From positions 32,990,873-33,054,872 of the forward strand of contig OW804102.1 in NCBI GenBank assembly GCA_942159475.1: a stretch of 64,000 nucleotides of DNA. Reading direction: 5' to 3'. Numbering within the stretch: the stretch's first letter is position 1; every line of letters starts with the position of its first letter. This DNA is from Sthenelais limicola. Its lineage: Eukaryota > Annelida > Polychaeta > Phyllodocida > Sigalionidae. Shown piece by piece: positions 36,721 through 49,160 of the stretch. Position numbers and translations under genes: made by a program. The notes beneath the pieces were generated by a model. The model made no database searches, was not told the DNA's origin, and worked only from the letters and a program-made list of their open reading frames with translations.

Positions 36721-37929
36721 CTGTCTCTATCGGTCGCGGGGGGTGGGGGTTCACTGAGAGAGTACCAGAAGTCAACATGAGGTTGAAGGCGAAGATTTTA
36801 ATTTAGTGAGTTGTGACTTGAAGGTAAAAGGCTTTTAACAAATCCAGATCTGATTGTTCATCCTTATCATTCCCTGCTTGTTTGTCCTTAAAGTATTTGA
36901 CAAGGACAAGACGTAGCTTCTTTACGAAGAGGGAAGCGTGGGCGACTCTTGACTTCTATTCATGTTTATGTCCTGGCAAACCTTTACCCCACCAGATGCT
37001 TCTTGCAATAAACCATGGTAACCAACTATAGTTATGTGAAGTTTCCTTTTCTGAGGAAATACACTTGCCACCTGCAGTCATATACAGAATGAAGCCTGTT
37101 TTGTTTGTGTCAAATATATTTCGGATAGACTAATGTATTCTTTCTCACCATTGCATGCTTTCCACTGACATGATTCAGTGCCTTTTATTTCCTTCTATTT
37201 TATACAGATGGCCAATTGATGTTGTATTCATGCTTATTCCGATTTCCGTGTTGCGGGTTGATGCAAAAGCCCTTATTCGGGAACAGTCTTACCTAAAAAG
37301 GATCTTTTTAAGCGAAGTTTTCTTTATACAAATCAACAACTGTTTGGAACACACTCGCTGTTGCAATCAGGTCAGTTGCAGAAAAGCTCCCTTCATATTC
37401 ATTGTAAGAAACTTGCTGAACTTAGCCAGGACTAACCAATCATAGCCAATATTACCTGCTTTGCTTTTGATTGCAGACTTATGCCTGGACAAACAGAAAT
37501 GACTCAGCTGTATGTACATACATTGCAACGCATTAACGGTACAGCGGTACTTGTAATTCAAATATCATTCTCATATATTTCATTACCAATAAACTCATAA
37601 AGATGAGGAAATTCCGACCTGCTCCCTTCCCCGCCCCCACCCTTTCGGAGGAAAACATTTACAAAACATCATTTCGATAGCCTTGGCATTTGAATCCCTT
37701 TCCAAAGCTAATGTATTGTTCATGTCTTACATCTAAGTGCAGGGCATGTATGGGCACTCAATAGTTCTTTAGACACGTAGTCGCAGCATTTGTTATAGCA
37801 ACTCTACCTAGTTCTCTATATTTGCATCAATGTGCTTAACAAACTAGGTTAATGACTCGTGAGCTTCTTACATTCTCTAAGTAGGTTTAAAAGGGGAGGA
37901 CATGGCTGAAGGGGGAGGACATGACTAAT

Positions 37930-38115
37930 GGACGAAACTATAAGTTCACTTACACAAAGGTCAAGGTAGACTTATACAACATGGCCGTCTTTCCACAAAT
38001 AGACTATTGCAATTTCATATATGATTCAGGCCAAGAACACTATAAACATTACAAAACTCAGCTCTAAGAATTATCTCCAATAAATCTAAATTTGACAACA
38101 TGGACAGCCAGCATA
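37930..38115 (+). pseudogene. LINE RT C-terminal fragment with frameshift
   Basis: The frame reads VDLYNMAVFPQIDYCNFIYDS, then shifts into an ALRIISNKSKF stretch. These are the consecutive late RT blocks (the LDYCN motif, then an alanine-leucine-arginine block) of CR1/L2-type LINEs. A stop and a frameshift near 38065 show decay. Confidence 0.72.
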
Positions 38116-38309
38116 CAATATTTACTGGTATATATTGGTCACAATATAACTATAAATTGCAGTAAAATCGAAGGAACTATCTGAACCCCTGATTCCATGA
38201 ACTATGATTTTACTGGAAAAAAGGGCTGCTCTATCCCTCCCTGCCTTCTTGCCTCTTTCAATTTCTTACAATGGTACTGGGCCTAATTTGTAGGTAGGGG
38301 GAGTGGTGG

Positions 38310-38760
38310 GAGTGTGATTTATGGTGTGCTTCTTAAAGGTGACATACTTTGTTTTAGAGGCATTGAAAATGAGTTCGTTTTTTGCGCAGTATTCTGCTAG
38401 AAAGGAAGGGAGTCTTGGAGTGCACAGTATGTGTGAGCAGGGGACCTGTCAGAATAGTATAGAATGGTGTCATCAGCATAGAGTTGAACTGAGACATGCG
38501 ATACATGAAGTGGTAGGTCATTGGTATAAATAAGTGAGGAACAGAAGAGGGCCTAGAATTGAGCCTTGTGGGACTCCTCCTGTGGAGAGGGTCAGTATAC
38601 TGGAGGTAATTTTTTGGCACCCGGTTTCTAGATAGCTCTCAAAACAACTGAGTGACTTACAGGTAAGACCAGTTTTAGTTACTTTTTGTAGAAGGATGTT
38701 GTGATCTAGTGTATCAAAAGCCTTCTTTATATCACTGCTGTTGATCTTTTACAAACACTT
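38310..38760 (-). pseudogene. LINE RT palm fragment, frameshifted
   Basis: On the minus strand, DIKKAFDTLDH (near 38735) is followed by GGVPQGSILGPLLF (near 38560), then in another frame NDLPLH...YADDT (near 38500), then an ELIFNASKTK block (near 38370). These are the RT motifs in correct order with at least two frameshifts. This is an inactive copy on the strand opposite to the fragment at 37.9 kb, so probably a separate insertion. Confidence 0.85.
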
Positions 38761-39299
38761 TTACAAACACTTTTAGAAACTACTTTTACTCTTACTTTGA
38801 CTGTTGCTTACACTAGTACTATTATAAATTGACTGAAAGTTATCCTCCAGCGGAGCGTAATTTTTAATTACACTCTAAAAATATTGTTAGGGCAGCGTCT
38901 TCATCTAACGTTATCACCTCTCGCTCCCATAATTGCTTTACATACTAGGAAATATCAGATTTCGCGAGAATCATTTTGAAGACATATTAAAGAAAAAGAA
39001 AAAAAAAGAAGACATATTAAAGGTTACTAAAAACATTAGATAACTCATCATTCCACATGTTGTCGCCCAAATCTTGGACACCAAAGATAAATGCCCTTAA
39101 AACATATATAGATATGAATATTTTTACTAGTGGTATTTTGAAAGTTTAATATACAAAGGCGCGATTTTGGCAGAAAAAAGGCATAGGGCGCTCCACAGCC
39201 CAGTCACGTGAATGGGATGTATGTAGGCCTACCGCTAGATCTTTTTGTGCATGTTATAGTAGAGGCCATGTATAAATTTTGTATATTAAAGCAGCACTC

Positions 39300-39640
39300 C
39301 CAGTTAACATAAGTCCAACACTAAATATGTTATAATTTTTTATTTGATTCAATGCGAACCCATATAAAAGTCACTTGACCAACACATTGGAGGATATTTC
39401 CGATTGTTGTCGGTACAGGACTTCAGATAATCCACATTTATGATTTGGAGACCCGCGGAAATCCTTTCCTGTGGTGGCGTCACTCATCATTTCTCATCAG
39501 CGCCCTGCTTCTCTCCGCTGATTTGACTTCTAATTCTTGTATAAACATATCTCAGCAACAGAATATCTAGAACTACAGTCCTATAATTCGTATTATGAGT
39601 AAATTTTGTAAGAATATCTGTGTTGTAAAATAGCTGTGAA
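39300..39640 (+). repeat. Dispersed repeat R (copy)
   Basis: Blocks GAGGATATTTCCG, AAATCCTTTCCTGTG, TTCTTGTATAAACATAT, CAACAGAATAT and ATTATGAGTAAATTT recur in order at 53150-53455, partly at 41975-42125, and inverted at 56835-57005, 42620-42725 and 6655-6720. Confidence 0.6.
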
Positions 39641-40261
39641 TGTAGCTTTAAAATTGGAGCACCGATTAATATTGTTTGCTGGATGCTCTCTTGCTTTTAC
39701 TCTGACGCTCATAACTACAGTGTGAAACAAGTTGCAATATGGGCAGGTGGGCAAGTAAAAAGAAGTGTGCATGCGTTATATAAACAGATAGTTATTCTTG
39801 TGGGAACACGAGCAGTAACCTACCCAGGGTGTGCATGATAAACTAGGCAAAGAACAAGGGGAATGATTTATTACCGGTTTTTTCTCTTTCATTGACTCAT
39901 TGAATAGAATATGGACCAGATGTATTCAATGTGATAACTCCCATGTAAGCCAACAAAAGGACTCTGGCAACGGAGGACTAAGGGAATAAAATAGAGGTCT
40001 TTGCATCAGTATAACCTAAAATATTTCGCGAACAATTTGTTTTACCAGGACTAGTTCACCTTATAGTGGTCTTCCCATAGTGCCTGGGGTGAGGAGGTTT
40101 AGTTGGATTTCCCTTGTTTTAATATGTAAAATTTAGGGACGTAGTATTTTAATACAAGCAACGAAATTGATTTGCTCATGTTATTGTAGGGTTCAATGAT
40201 CCTAACACTATGGATCCATATATATCACATTTGTGTCTATATAGTATGAGAACAGGCATAT

Positions 40262-40335
40262 TAATATTTTTCAGCCTAATTTCTCAGAATTTACTAAATG
40301 TATATAGCTGCCGATTGTACATTTTATGACTTGAA
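40262..40335 (+). repeat. Partial GGGTCAGA-family MITE (3' end)
   Basis: CAGCCTAATTTCTCAGAATT through GCCGATTGTACATTTT matches the final ~70 bp of the family. Confidence 0.6.
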
Positions 40336-40727
40336 ATCCACTTCCAAAAGGGCATATATCATGCCATCACGGCATGGCTACCATGAGCATGTTAATGTGC
40401 GTTGTTTTCCAGTTGAGATGGCTAACACTTTGAGTTATCATGACAGGATTTGTTTCATTGCGATGACCTCAAACAAAAGCCTTTCATCCCATTTCATGCA
40501 AATCGACCATTAATGCAGCTTCACAATTCCGGATTTACATAGAGCAACATTCAAACACAATATAATATCCATAGAAATTCAATACATAACAGATTACCAC
40601 AGTGATGTGCATTCACGGAACATCGATCACTATTATACTATATAAAAATCGACACTGAGACAAACAGTAATGCATGCCGTACCACAGTCCTCCTGTAGTA
40701 TTTACACCGCAAAGAGTGCCTCCCATG

Positions 40728-41222
40728 AATATCAAAAGTGTATTGTGACAATTTACAATGCACCCGAACACACGTTTTGTGCATAATCACAGGATACGTT
40801 TACATATTTTGTTCAACCCCTATCTCTATACACTCACCATAGAGAACCTGAACATATGGCAGTTAGAGGGGAGTATTGATATATCTTGAGGTAGGGGGAG
40901 AAGCTCTAACGGAATATTTGGGTCAGATTTCCAGAAAACGTACAATTCAACTTCTCCAATCTTAAAGAACCCAAATGTCAGACGAAAATAAACTTCTAAA
41001 TACAGTTCAACCACACAAAACAGATTGCTAGAATCAATGCAATGCCAAATATACTCAAATTTACCTAGTGTTGACCAAATTGCAGCCTAATTTAGCAGAA
41101 TTTACTAAATGTGTACAGCTGCCAATTGTACATTTTCTGAAAATCCGACCCATTTACAGGCTCTTCATACACAAAACGTGTGTCTGTGTGCATTGTAAAT
41201 TGTCACATACACATTTTCGTTG
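40728..41222. mobile_element. Foldback repeat interrupted by a MITE
   Basis: Arms 40728-40786 and 41166-41222 are ~58 bp imperfect inverted repeats sharing GACAATTTACAATGCAC and its complement. The GGGTCAGA MITE (40920-41151) lies between them, near the right arm. Confidence 0.68.
40920..41151. mobile_element. MITE, family GGGTCAGA (copy 1)
   Basis: A 232 bp element with ~27 bp inverted ends beginning GGGTCAGATTT and ending AAATCYGACCC. It is flanked by the 4 bp duplication ATTT (40916-40919 and 41152-41155). It has no coding capacity and sits inside a larger foldback repeat (40728-41222). Confidence 0.85.
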
Positions 41223-41974
41223 TAAAGATATTACATGACCTACTTCTCTAATATTCCATTCGTTCACAAGGTTAAAGTAGCTGGAAAATAAAGGAGGCTT
41301 CTCAGGCGTCCTTTATTATTTTGCATATAGTGTCAAAAACTCAGAATTAACTTTGAAGGTTCCTAGAACTGGCTGGCATCCATTTCCAGGAATAATACAC
41401 ACGTTCCGCCTTCTCTTCCGCCCGTAGTTGCATGGTTAGGAGGCCATTAGGGTTGCACTAAAGTTAGGTAGATCTACCCCCAATCTAATAACTTTCCATA
41501 CATTTATTTTCATAGCTATTATCCGTGTTTTCGTATATAACTCGTTTGCGGTAGTCTCTAATTAAGGAGCACACGTTAATTGTCCCTCGTCATTATATGT
41601 CCTTACATAGAGACATGGGAGGATGGGGGAATGTAATTACTACCAGCTGTGTGTACGTGCTCTGTGTTTAAACCAGTTGGAATTAACACCCAATGGCAGG
41701 AGAAGAGGACTGATTGGTTAATGAGCATATTTCTCCATACGGTGGCGCCCCCAGTGTTACCCATAATGAACTAGCATTACCACCCTCAGTGGAAGCGTCT
41801 ATATACTACCCGTCAGGATGTTAATAGAGCATTGTTACCATAACGCACTGTATTTTCATGTGTTCTGTGAAGTGGAATAGAGTACATGGATGAATACTGA
41901 TGCTAACTATAACCCTAAACCTAACCTTGAATTAACAATGGTCAAAAACTGAGGATTTCTTAGTTTGTGTTTCA

Positions 41975-42125
41975 TTCTTTTCAAACCCATCTAAAAGTCA
42001 TTCGACCAAAATCTTTGAGGATTTTATCTAGTTGCCTGTTCTTCAGGGCCTCTAAAACGTACTTATATTTGAAGGACCCGCCCAAATCCTTTCCTGTGAA
42101 GATTTCACATGTTATTGCTCACTCG
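41975..42125 (+). repeat. Dispersed repeat R (partial)
   Basis: CCCATCTAAAAGTCATTCGA, AAATCCTTTCCTGTGA and TTATTGCTCACTCGTGGCCG match the first half of the family. Confidence 0.55.
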
Positions 42126-42619
42126 TGGCCGTTTTCACTTTAACAATTTTTTTCCCAACGTCTATAAAGTGCGACGGCCAAGCTTGTTCTGTCTAGCGGT
42201 TAGCCTGTCGCCAAGCAACGTCCACAATTTCAGGTAGCAGTACGGTATATTTATAAACACATTTATTGGTCCAATAAATATCTCCCATTAATTCCGTCAA
42301 AATATAAATCAGGTGGTCTTACCTCAATAAACCAAATTATTACGATATCATTAGAGCCCTCTGGGGTCTTTGCCTCGTAACTTCCCCAATATTATCAGCC
42401 TTAATGTTAAATTAATAGCTGGATAAGTGGTGTAGTGAAGAGTGATGTTACAGTTATTATCACACTGATAAATAATGCAGTAACAAATGCAAGAACAGTA
42501 TTCATATTTCTGCCCAGGGTTATCTAGGTGCATATGTTCATTTGGAGGTTTCCTTGGGAATAGTGAACTAAAGCTGCATTATCATCAAATGAGACACAAA
42601 AATCGTATAAAACCTACTC

Positions 42620-42725
42620 ATAATATGACTCATAGGACTGAATTCACCAATATTCTGCTGCTGGTATGTGTTTATAGAAGACTTTGATGTTGAATCGGCC
42701 GATCGATAATATTTGAGAAAAACCC
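42620..42725 (-). repeat. Dispersed repeat R (partial, inverted)
   Basis: TAGGACTGAATTCACCAATA followed by TTCTGCTGCTGG is the reverse complement of the family's end. Confidence 0.5.
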
Positions 42726-42926
42726 GAAAGGATTTATTTGCACCTATAGTATACGAAACATAATTTATGAAGCCTTGTAGCAAAAACAATGGGACAAAAT
42801 CCTTCTAAATTTCGATAAATTCCGAATTCTATAAGGCAACGTACGAAGACATCACTGATCAGTGATACCTACGTTTTTTCAATTGTTCTGATAAATATTA
42901 TGTAATTGGCCTTTAATACAATAAAC

Positions 42927-43779
42927 AACAAGTTATAAGTTTATTAAGTTAATCACTCATTTAATGAACTATTTTTCTGTTTAACTTTATAATCAGTTTA
43001 AGTTAATGTATATATTGTGCGTTTCCAAAGGAAACAAATTCTACGGTCAACTATTTGTGCGCAATGGCTAGATTATGAATATCAGACGTACTGTAATCTG
43101 AAATGCCTCGAATGTCTGTATTAGAAGAACACAGGAGTGGAAGTAAAATTCAGTTTATTAACAACTAGGAAAGTTGCACGCTCCCTGTTTACAAAGGCAG
43201 TTGGATAAACCTGAAAGTACAATGCAAGGGAATTAGACATAAGACATCAAACAACATATTGTAATCTAATAATACACAATTGTCTTTTAGTCTTTGCAAT
43301 TCCGAGCTTGTCTGTCTCCAAGACTTGAAACCCAGAAATCCCAAAGGGTGTAGTAGGAGTAGATCACTCAGATTCAGTCATGGGTGGTCCTCTCTAAATG
43401 GGTTCCTCTCAAAACCTATACAGTGGCCTTAAGTGGCAACTTGTCAATCAAACCAAGATAGCCAATAGAATACAACAAATGTCAACCAATAGGATGTCAC
43501 ACTGGCCTTCAGGGATTTACTGCAGAGATGGTAGAAGGTTGTCAATCAAGCAGTCCTTGCATAAGTGCAAAGTTAGTAGTGTTGGCGTGAATTACATCAC
43601 ACAGAGATGGGCATCCAGATATCCTCCCAGATAAGTGTCCACACTCCTCACACCAATCCTCAACCAACACCTCAAAATGTATCACATGAACTTGCTACTC
43701 AGGATGATTGACAGAATGGTACCCAATTCACTCACATTCACGAATTTTTTTTAAAAAAAATACCGTAGAATGTAAAAAA
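42927..43779 (+). repeat. Dispersed repeat K (copy 1, ~850 bp)
   Basis: It begins AACAAGTTATAAGTTTATT and ends near CCGTAGAATGTAAAAA. Blocks GGGTGTAGTAGGAGTAGATC and GATGTCACACTGGCCTTCAG are shared with 51776-52521. No coding potential. Confidence 0.82.
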
Positions 43780-45329
43780 TGGAATACAGTGAAATATCGT
43801 CGGTAAACTTGGTAAATAACGTATCCGATGCACTGGACAACTATCCATTAGACCACTACTAGTGGTTAAAACCTTTTATCCCACTCTAATGGCTTTTGAG
43901 TTGAAAGTTTGGATGGATTATTCGGGATGAATTGACTGGTCAGACAGTACAAATGGATTATTGTACTGAAATGATGCTGAAGCTTGGGTTGATTGTTGAG
44001 TAGAGTTGATTATTGAATGAATAATCAACTCTGAGCTCCAATAATCAACTCTAAGCCCTTTGCTGGAGAAATTTGAGTTGACTATTGAGTTGGGTAGATG
44101 TCCACTGTCATTGGTATCTTGGAGAAAGCTAACCTTTATTACTAGAAGCGCCTAATGGGGGAGGTGCAATCTGATGAGGTTGCAATAAAATGAGTACCGC
44201 AGGAGGCAAGCAGGGGATGGACAGAGGATTGTGTGTGGTGGGGTGGAGGGAGGGGGTAGGAACCACATGTCACAAAGTAAATGGGTTCCCCCGAAATATG
44301 TTCTCTCAAAGTACACAAACTTCACTAAGACCTTGGACCTAAAGCATGCAAAGGCATTTGATATTATCAGATCAGTAAAATGTCCACAGTACTTTAGATT
44401 TTAACAGGATTTTTACAGTCTAGGTTCAAAGCCTCTAGATCAAATAAGAAGTGTATGTCATTGATTGGACGCCTACTGCGCTAATGGCCCAGGATTATGG
44501 AATACAAGTCACAAAATTGATATCTAATTTTACAAAGTATTTCATCAACAAAAATTATAAATTAAAATTTTCGATCTATTGGGAAATTAAATTAGTCAGT
44601 AACTTCTGAACCAGTCAGGACTGAACTACTTGAAATACATATCTGATCTGTATATGGTCGATTCTCATGAAATGGTTCCTAATGGGAAAATGTCATTTTT
44701 TACTAGTTTTCTTCAAATAAATCTATCCCATGTGCTCATGCCTCATAATTAATAGTTCAATGCTATCCGACTCTATATTCTGAACAAATGTGTACCCACT
44801 TTTACCTACCTACGATGAATATTTAGAAAATTAGAGCCATTGATATGCTGAAAATAACCCTTCAGACCAAAATATTGAATATATCATCCTGAAAATTAAT
44901 TAAAATTAAATGGAAATGTCTGTTTATCTATTCATATGTGCCGACAAGCTCAAATTATGCACTGAAATTAGATATTAAATTCATAGAGGAGGACAGAAAT
45001 TTAGACTTTTATTTTTCTATAAATGAGTGAAATGACAACAAATATTTCTGTGAGCATCACCGTCCGTGATGATTTTATATGTGTTGGGATTATCTGACAG
45101 CCCTTTCTTAATGCGATTTGTAGCAACTGATCGTATTGTACTGTACTGTACTTATGAGTGATTTAAAACTTTGCCAGATGTAAAGTCGTACTGTACAGTT
45201 CGACTAATGACTCTTCAGTCTTTTTTCTCATACCTATATAATGTATTTTACTATATTCCTAAGTCATATAGTCTAGTCTTATTCTTACTCTTATATATTT
45301 CTTACCCATATATATTCTAAATTATGGTA
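43780..45329. other. Non-coding stretch
   Basis: A small palindrome with arms AGAGTTGATTATT and AATAATCAACTCT lies at 44002-44032, with further AATAATCAACTC copies near it. Nothing coding is seen. Confidence 0.42.
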
Positions 45330-45453
45330 ACAGCCGGAAGAAATGTACTGTAGGTAGTTCATAAAGGCATGTCAACCCTTTTGTCTGTTTTTTATAGTAC
45401 TCGTTTGTACTCACCGAAAAGACAAATAAAAAACATCTTATCTTATCTTAAAT
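45330..45453 (+). repeat. LINE 3' tail with ATCTT microsatellite
   Basis: GACAAATAAAAAACATC followed by (TTATC)n at 45438-45450 mirrors the tail at 5.4 kb, so it is another 5'-truncated LINE end, possibly of a sister family. Confidence 0.6.
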
Positions 45454-45971
45454 ACTAGCAATATCATTTCATTTCAATGACCTTTCCTAAAATACCTATT
45501 TGGAACCATTTTATGAGAATCGACCATATGTACCTGAGAATAATACTTTATTTCTGAATGCTATTCTAACAAAATGCAGTCTATTAGATATGAGATAAGA
45601 GTGGCATGTCTGTGATTGGACGCCTACTGCCTTAATGGCTTTTCTGGCCCAGGACTATGCAAAACAAGTTGCAAACTTGTTTTCTAACAATGTATTTCAC
45701 CCAAAAGATCTATTTGTAGGAACATTCTCATTTACGGGGTATCTAATAAAACCAATGAGAATACTTTTGTTTATAGAACCAAACAACTTTGTCTCCTCAT
45801 TCATCCCTCTCCGCCCTCCCTCAAGGTGGGTTTGGTCATAACACAAAACCACAACTACCCCGACCCACCCCTTGATACCCAACACCACCCCACAGATGAG
45901 GAACCACCTAACCGGGTACTGATACTTTTACGACTTGGAGCAAGCTGTGATAAAGTCGTGGGATAAATTAA

Positions 45972-46087
45972 TTAATTTATGAGAAGGGCTCATAAATCGA
46001 GGGTGCATCGCTGCTATATATACGCACTCCTACCGTCGTGCGTATATATGCGATCACCCACGATTATTCACCCTTCTCATACATTAA
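45972..46087. repeat. ~115 bp imperfect hairpin
   Basis: TTAATTTATGAGAAGGG...TATATATACGCAC (left) pairs with GTGCGTATATATGCGATCAC...CCCTTCTCATACATTAA (right) with small bulges and a loop of ~12 nt. Confidence 0.75.
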
Positions 46088-46606
46088 TCAATACACAATG
46101 TTTCCATATCCCTTAAGCCTACTTCAGATCCAGATATCCAAAGAGCGAGAATAATCATATCATCCTCTATCCATAGTTAGACTAGGTTTCCAAATGGCCC
46201 CTGCATTAGTTTATTTTCTTATATTGGAATTGGGAATTGTCACTTGACTCTAAACAAGTGTGGCCTCAGATTAGAATTCTCATCCAAGTCTTCTTTAAGA
46301 GAATTTCCTGAAGGACCGCGGGAGGCAATTCAAGATTAAATTGGATTCCTGTTGGGGTGAAAAACACGACCGACTCAGACCAGCCCCATCCAACAACACT
46401 TATAGTCTATTTATTCTTTTATCTCCATGAATAAAAGTCAACAGAGGACCATGTAATAGAATGATAAAATACACAATGGAATGGCTGATCGTCGCACCAA
46501 TTTCCTAGAATTTCCAGAAATGACTTGTCCAAACGGGTGTGATCCAATTCCAGATCTCATTCTTTCGGTTCTATGTCGTTTACATTCTTTGGGGAGAAAT
46601 CGAAAG

Positions 46607-46988
46607 ACTTTCAGGTTAAATAACATAGTCTACATTAAGACATTGAAGCAGGGAGAACCACAACAAGTCAATTCCCCAAGTTCTCGAAATCTGTGTATCT
46701 GTTATTCTTATCTGTATTACTTTGAAACGGTATTAAAATGACCCATTGCTGTCTCGAATTGAACCTTGAATTTAGAGAAAAAAACCGTTTGAGAATGACT
46801 TTCAGGTTAAATAACATAGTCTACATTAAGATATTGAAGCAGGGAGAACCACAATAAGTCAATTCCCCAAGTTCTCGAAATCTGTGTATCTGTTATTCTT
46901 ATCTGTATTCCTTTGAAACGGTATTAAAATGACCCATTGCTGTCTCGAATTGAACCTTGAATTTAGAGAAAAAAACCGTCTGAAATAA
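46607..46988. repeat. 191 bp tandem duplication
   Basis: Units 46607-46797 and 46798-46988 both start ACTTTCAGGTTAAATAACAT and are nearly identical. The short open frame at 46481-46741 crosses the first unit and is not convincing as a gene. Confidence 0.9.
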
Positions 46989-48058
46989 AAATATATACAG
47001 AAGGTTATTATAATCATTAGTCCTAACATCGGTAGTTATAAGTATTTCACGAAATAGAGAAAAGAGTATAATATCTAAAAAGGTAAGTCAAGTGAAAACG
47101 ATGCATTACAATCAAATAAAACGTCTTTTTAAAGTAATTCTTTAACTTTAAAGTCCAGATTCATGAACCAAATTAGTAATAGACAACGCGATCGACTCTT
47201 GTGACCTTATAAATACTAACTCAAATTAGAGAAATCCATAATTTATAAATAGAATATAATGAAAATATCTAGGCATGCCCATTCGGTGAGAACAATTTTC
47301 GTGCTTATTCAAGTGAATGACTGAACAACTGCTTCCAATTTTAATTTACATACACGAGGTGTATAATGGAGAAAACCTATCTTTCTTATATCCCTGAAGA
47401 GTATCATGAAAGAAAGAAAAAGATTGGGATAAATGATATTCTATGGAAGAGACTTTGTATTCATTGTAAAATTATACCTCGCACTAAGCTCATGTATGTA
47501 AAAATGCCTTTAGTAGAACAGAAATAATTGTTATGTTGACGCAAATGTACCGTTTTTACTTGTGATATTCTAGTATTGAAAAGTTCAATGTAGACCTTAA
47601 AGATAAAAATAAAAATGAAGTAGAAACAGTCTTACTAGAACAAAATATCTAGTTTAATGAAATTATACTGTTTGATAAGGTCAAAATAATTATGTTGGAC
47701 ACATTGTGTTCAGATATGATTTCGAAATAAGGCGAAAGCTTTCCCCGAACCGTACATAATTATGTTGTATCCGCAACTCACTAACGTGATGCAAAACAAT
47801 TGACAAATTAAAATCCAAAGGTTATCCGGAAATCCTATTGAGAACATACTCCAAGCATTTCCATAGGTGCCTATAAAAATGCTTATATGAAGAACGATAT
47901 GTGCACGGCGTAAAAGCACAGCTTTCTTTGCAGTTGATAACATCGCTTATATAAAAGGCGATCGTCAATTTTTTTGTCACAAGTGTCACGGATGTTCTCG
48001 AAAAGGTGATTCTGTTTCCAACGGTTTATCTGTTTTGTACAGTTCCATCGACATTTTA
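46989..48058. other. Non-coding AT-rich stretch
   Basis: No repeat or frame recognised. Confidence 0.42.
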
Positions 48059-48989
48059 TCTATCAGAATAGATGGGGTTTGTGAAGATATTTGGGGTGAA
48101 GGTGTGCCTTTGAAACCTTTTTAATCGGGATATCCACTCTATGTCAAAGGAAAGGAGCACATGGCCCATCTCATGACCGCCACTTGAATGAAAATGTAAT
48201 AACGTCATCCCTCCGAGGAGGGGGACGAGGATAGTGAAGTAGAAACTATTAACAATTAAGGAGGGGGAGAGGGAGCAGAGGGGAGAGTGAAGAAGAGGAG
48301 AGAAAGGAGGTGCGGGGAATCAGAGAGAGAATGAGAAAGGGTACGGGGAATAGAGAGGGAAGAGGGGAGGGCAGAGAAAAAGAGGGGAGGAAGGGGGTGG
48401 GGGAGAGGGCAGGGAGAGGAGAGGGGAAGGGAAGGGCCAATAAGGGAGACGGTGAGAGGGAGAGAGAGAGAAATAAGAAAACCTAATTATGTCATGCCTT
48501 CGATGAGGGGGAGGGGGAGAGCAAATAAGAAAATAAAGGGGAGGGAGAGGGAGGTGCAGAGTGAGAGAGTGAAATATGGAGCGGAGGGGAAGGGGAGAAA
48601 TCCGAGAGGGTGAGGGAGAAGAAGAGAGAAGGTGCAAAGGATAGAGCGAGAAAAGGGAGGGGGGAGAGAAAAAGACGGGAAGGGGAGTGTTGGGGAGGGG
48701 AGGGAGAAGAGAGAGAGGATATGAGGGGAGGGGGAGGGGAGAAAGAAGAGGAGGGAGGGGAGTGACAGGGAGAGAGAGAGTGAAGTGGAGGGAAAGGGAG
48801 GGTGAGGAGAGGGGGAGGGAAGAGAGAGTGAGAGGAATAGTGGGAGAGATTTCTAACTAACAGTTCCTATCTCTATCTATCTATTCCTTTCTCCTCCTAT
48901 CTCCTCCTATCGCCTCTATGAGAGGTATGGTCAAGAAAGGGTATACCCTTTCTTGACCATACCTCTCATAGAGACGGGTACTATGCTAG
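48059..48989 (+). mobile_element. Helitron-like non-autonomous element, GA-rich body (copy 2)
   Basis: It starts near TCTATCAGAATAGATGGGGT and shares GGGGTTTGTGAAGATATTTG with copy 1. It ends GACGGGTACTATG-CTAG (CTAG 48986-48989) followed by T. The last 17 nt match copy 1 except one base. A 60 bp perfect palindrome (48914-48973) occupies the terminal hairpin place. The body (48200-48840) is G/A-rich. Confidence 0.58.
48914..48973. repeat. 60 bp perfect palindrome
   Basis: Two 30 nt arms match without error around the centre GTATAC (48941-48946); the arms start CTCTATGAGAGG. It sits 12 nt before the CTAG end of the Helitron-like element. Confidence 0.93.
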
Positions 48990-49004
48990 TAAACAGTATA
49001 CATA

Positions 49005-49160
49005 CAATAAAGAGAGGGAGGGGGAAGACCGATGGGGAGAGAGGGCCAGATGGAGGGGGAGAGAAGGCCACGGGGAGGGAGAGAGACGGAGGGAGGGAGA
49101 TGGAGAGGAGGAAGAGAGGGGGGAGAGAGGGAGGTGGAGGGGAAAGAGAGGTAGCCGCAG
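49005..49160. repeat. GA-rich low-complexity tract
   Basis: Purine-rich G/A repeats continue just beyond the Helitron-like 3' end. It could be part of a second, adjoining copy. Confidence 0.6.

Larger units (their letters stand above)
35005..37929. other. Non-coding stretch
   Basis: Holds repeat J copy 2 and the CA-rich microsatellite. Short frames at 35.2-35.6 and 37.15-37.45 kb have no recognised domains. Confidence 0.42.
38761..40727. other. Non-coding stretch
   Basis: ACTTTTACAAAC units (38750-38785) and a duplicated GAAGACATATTAAAG (38978, 39008) precede repeat R and a partial MITE. No gene is seen. Confidence 0.42.
41223..42926. other. Non-coding stretch
   Basis: Holds two partial repeat-R segments. 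The remainder is unrecognised. Confidence 0.42.

Noticed and set aside
46481..46741. 86-codon frame starting MADRRTNFLEF
   Set aside because: It runs into the 191 bp tandem duplication, has no known domain, and a competing frame lies on the other strand.
48320..48637. Ser/Pro/Leu-rich minus-strand frames
   Set aside because: Shadow of the purine-rich tract, which has no stop codons by composition.
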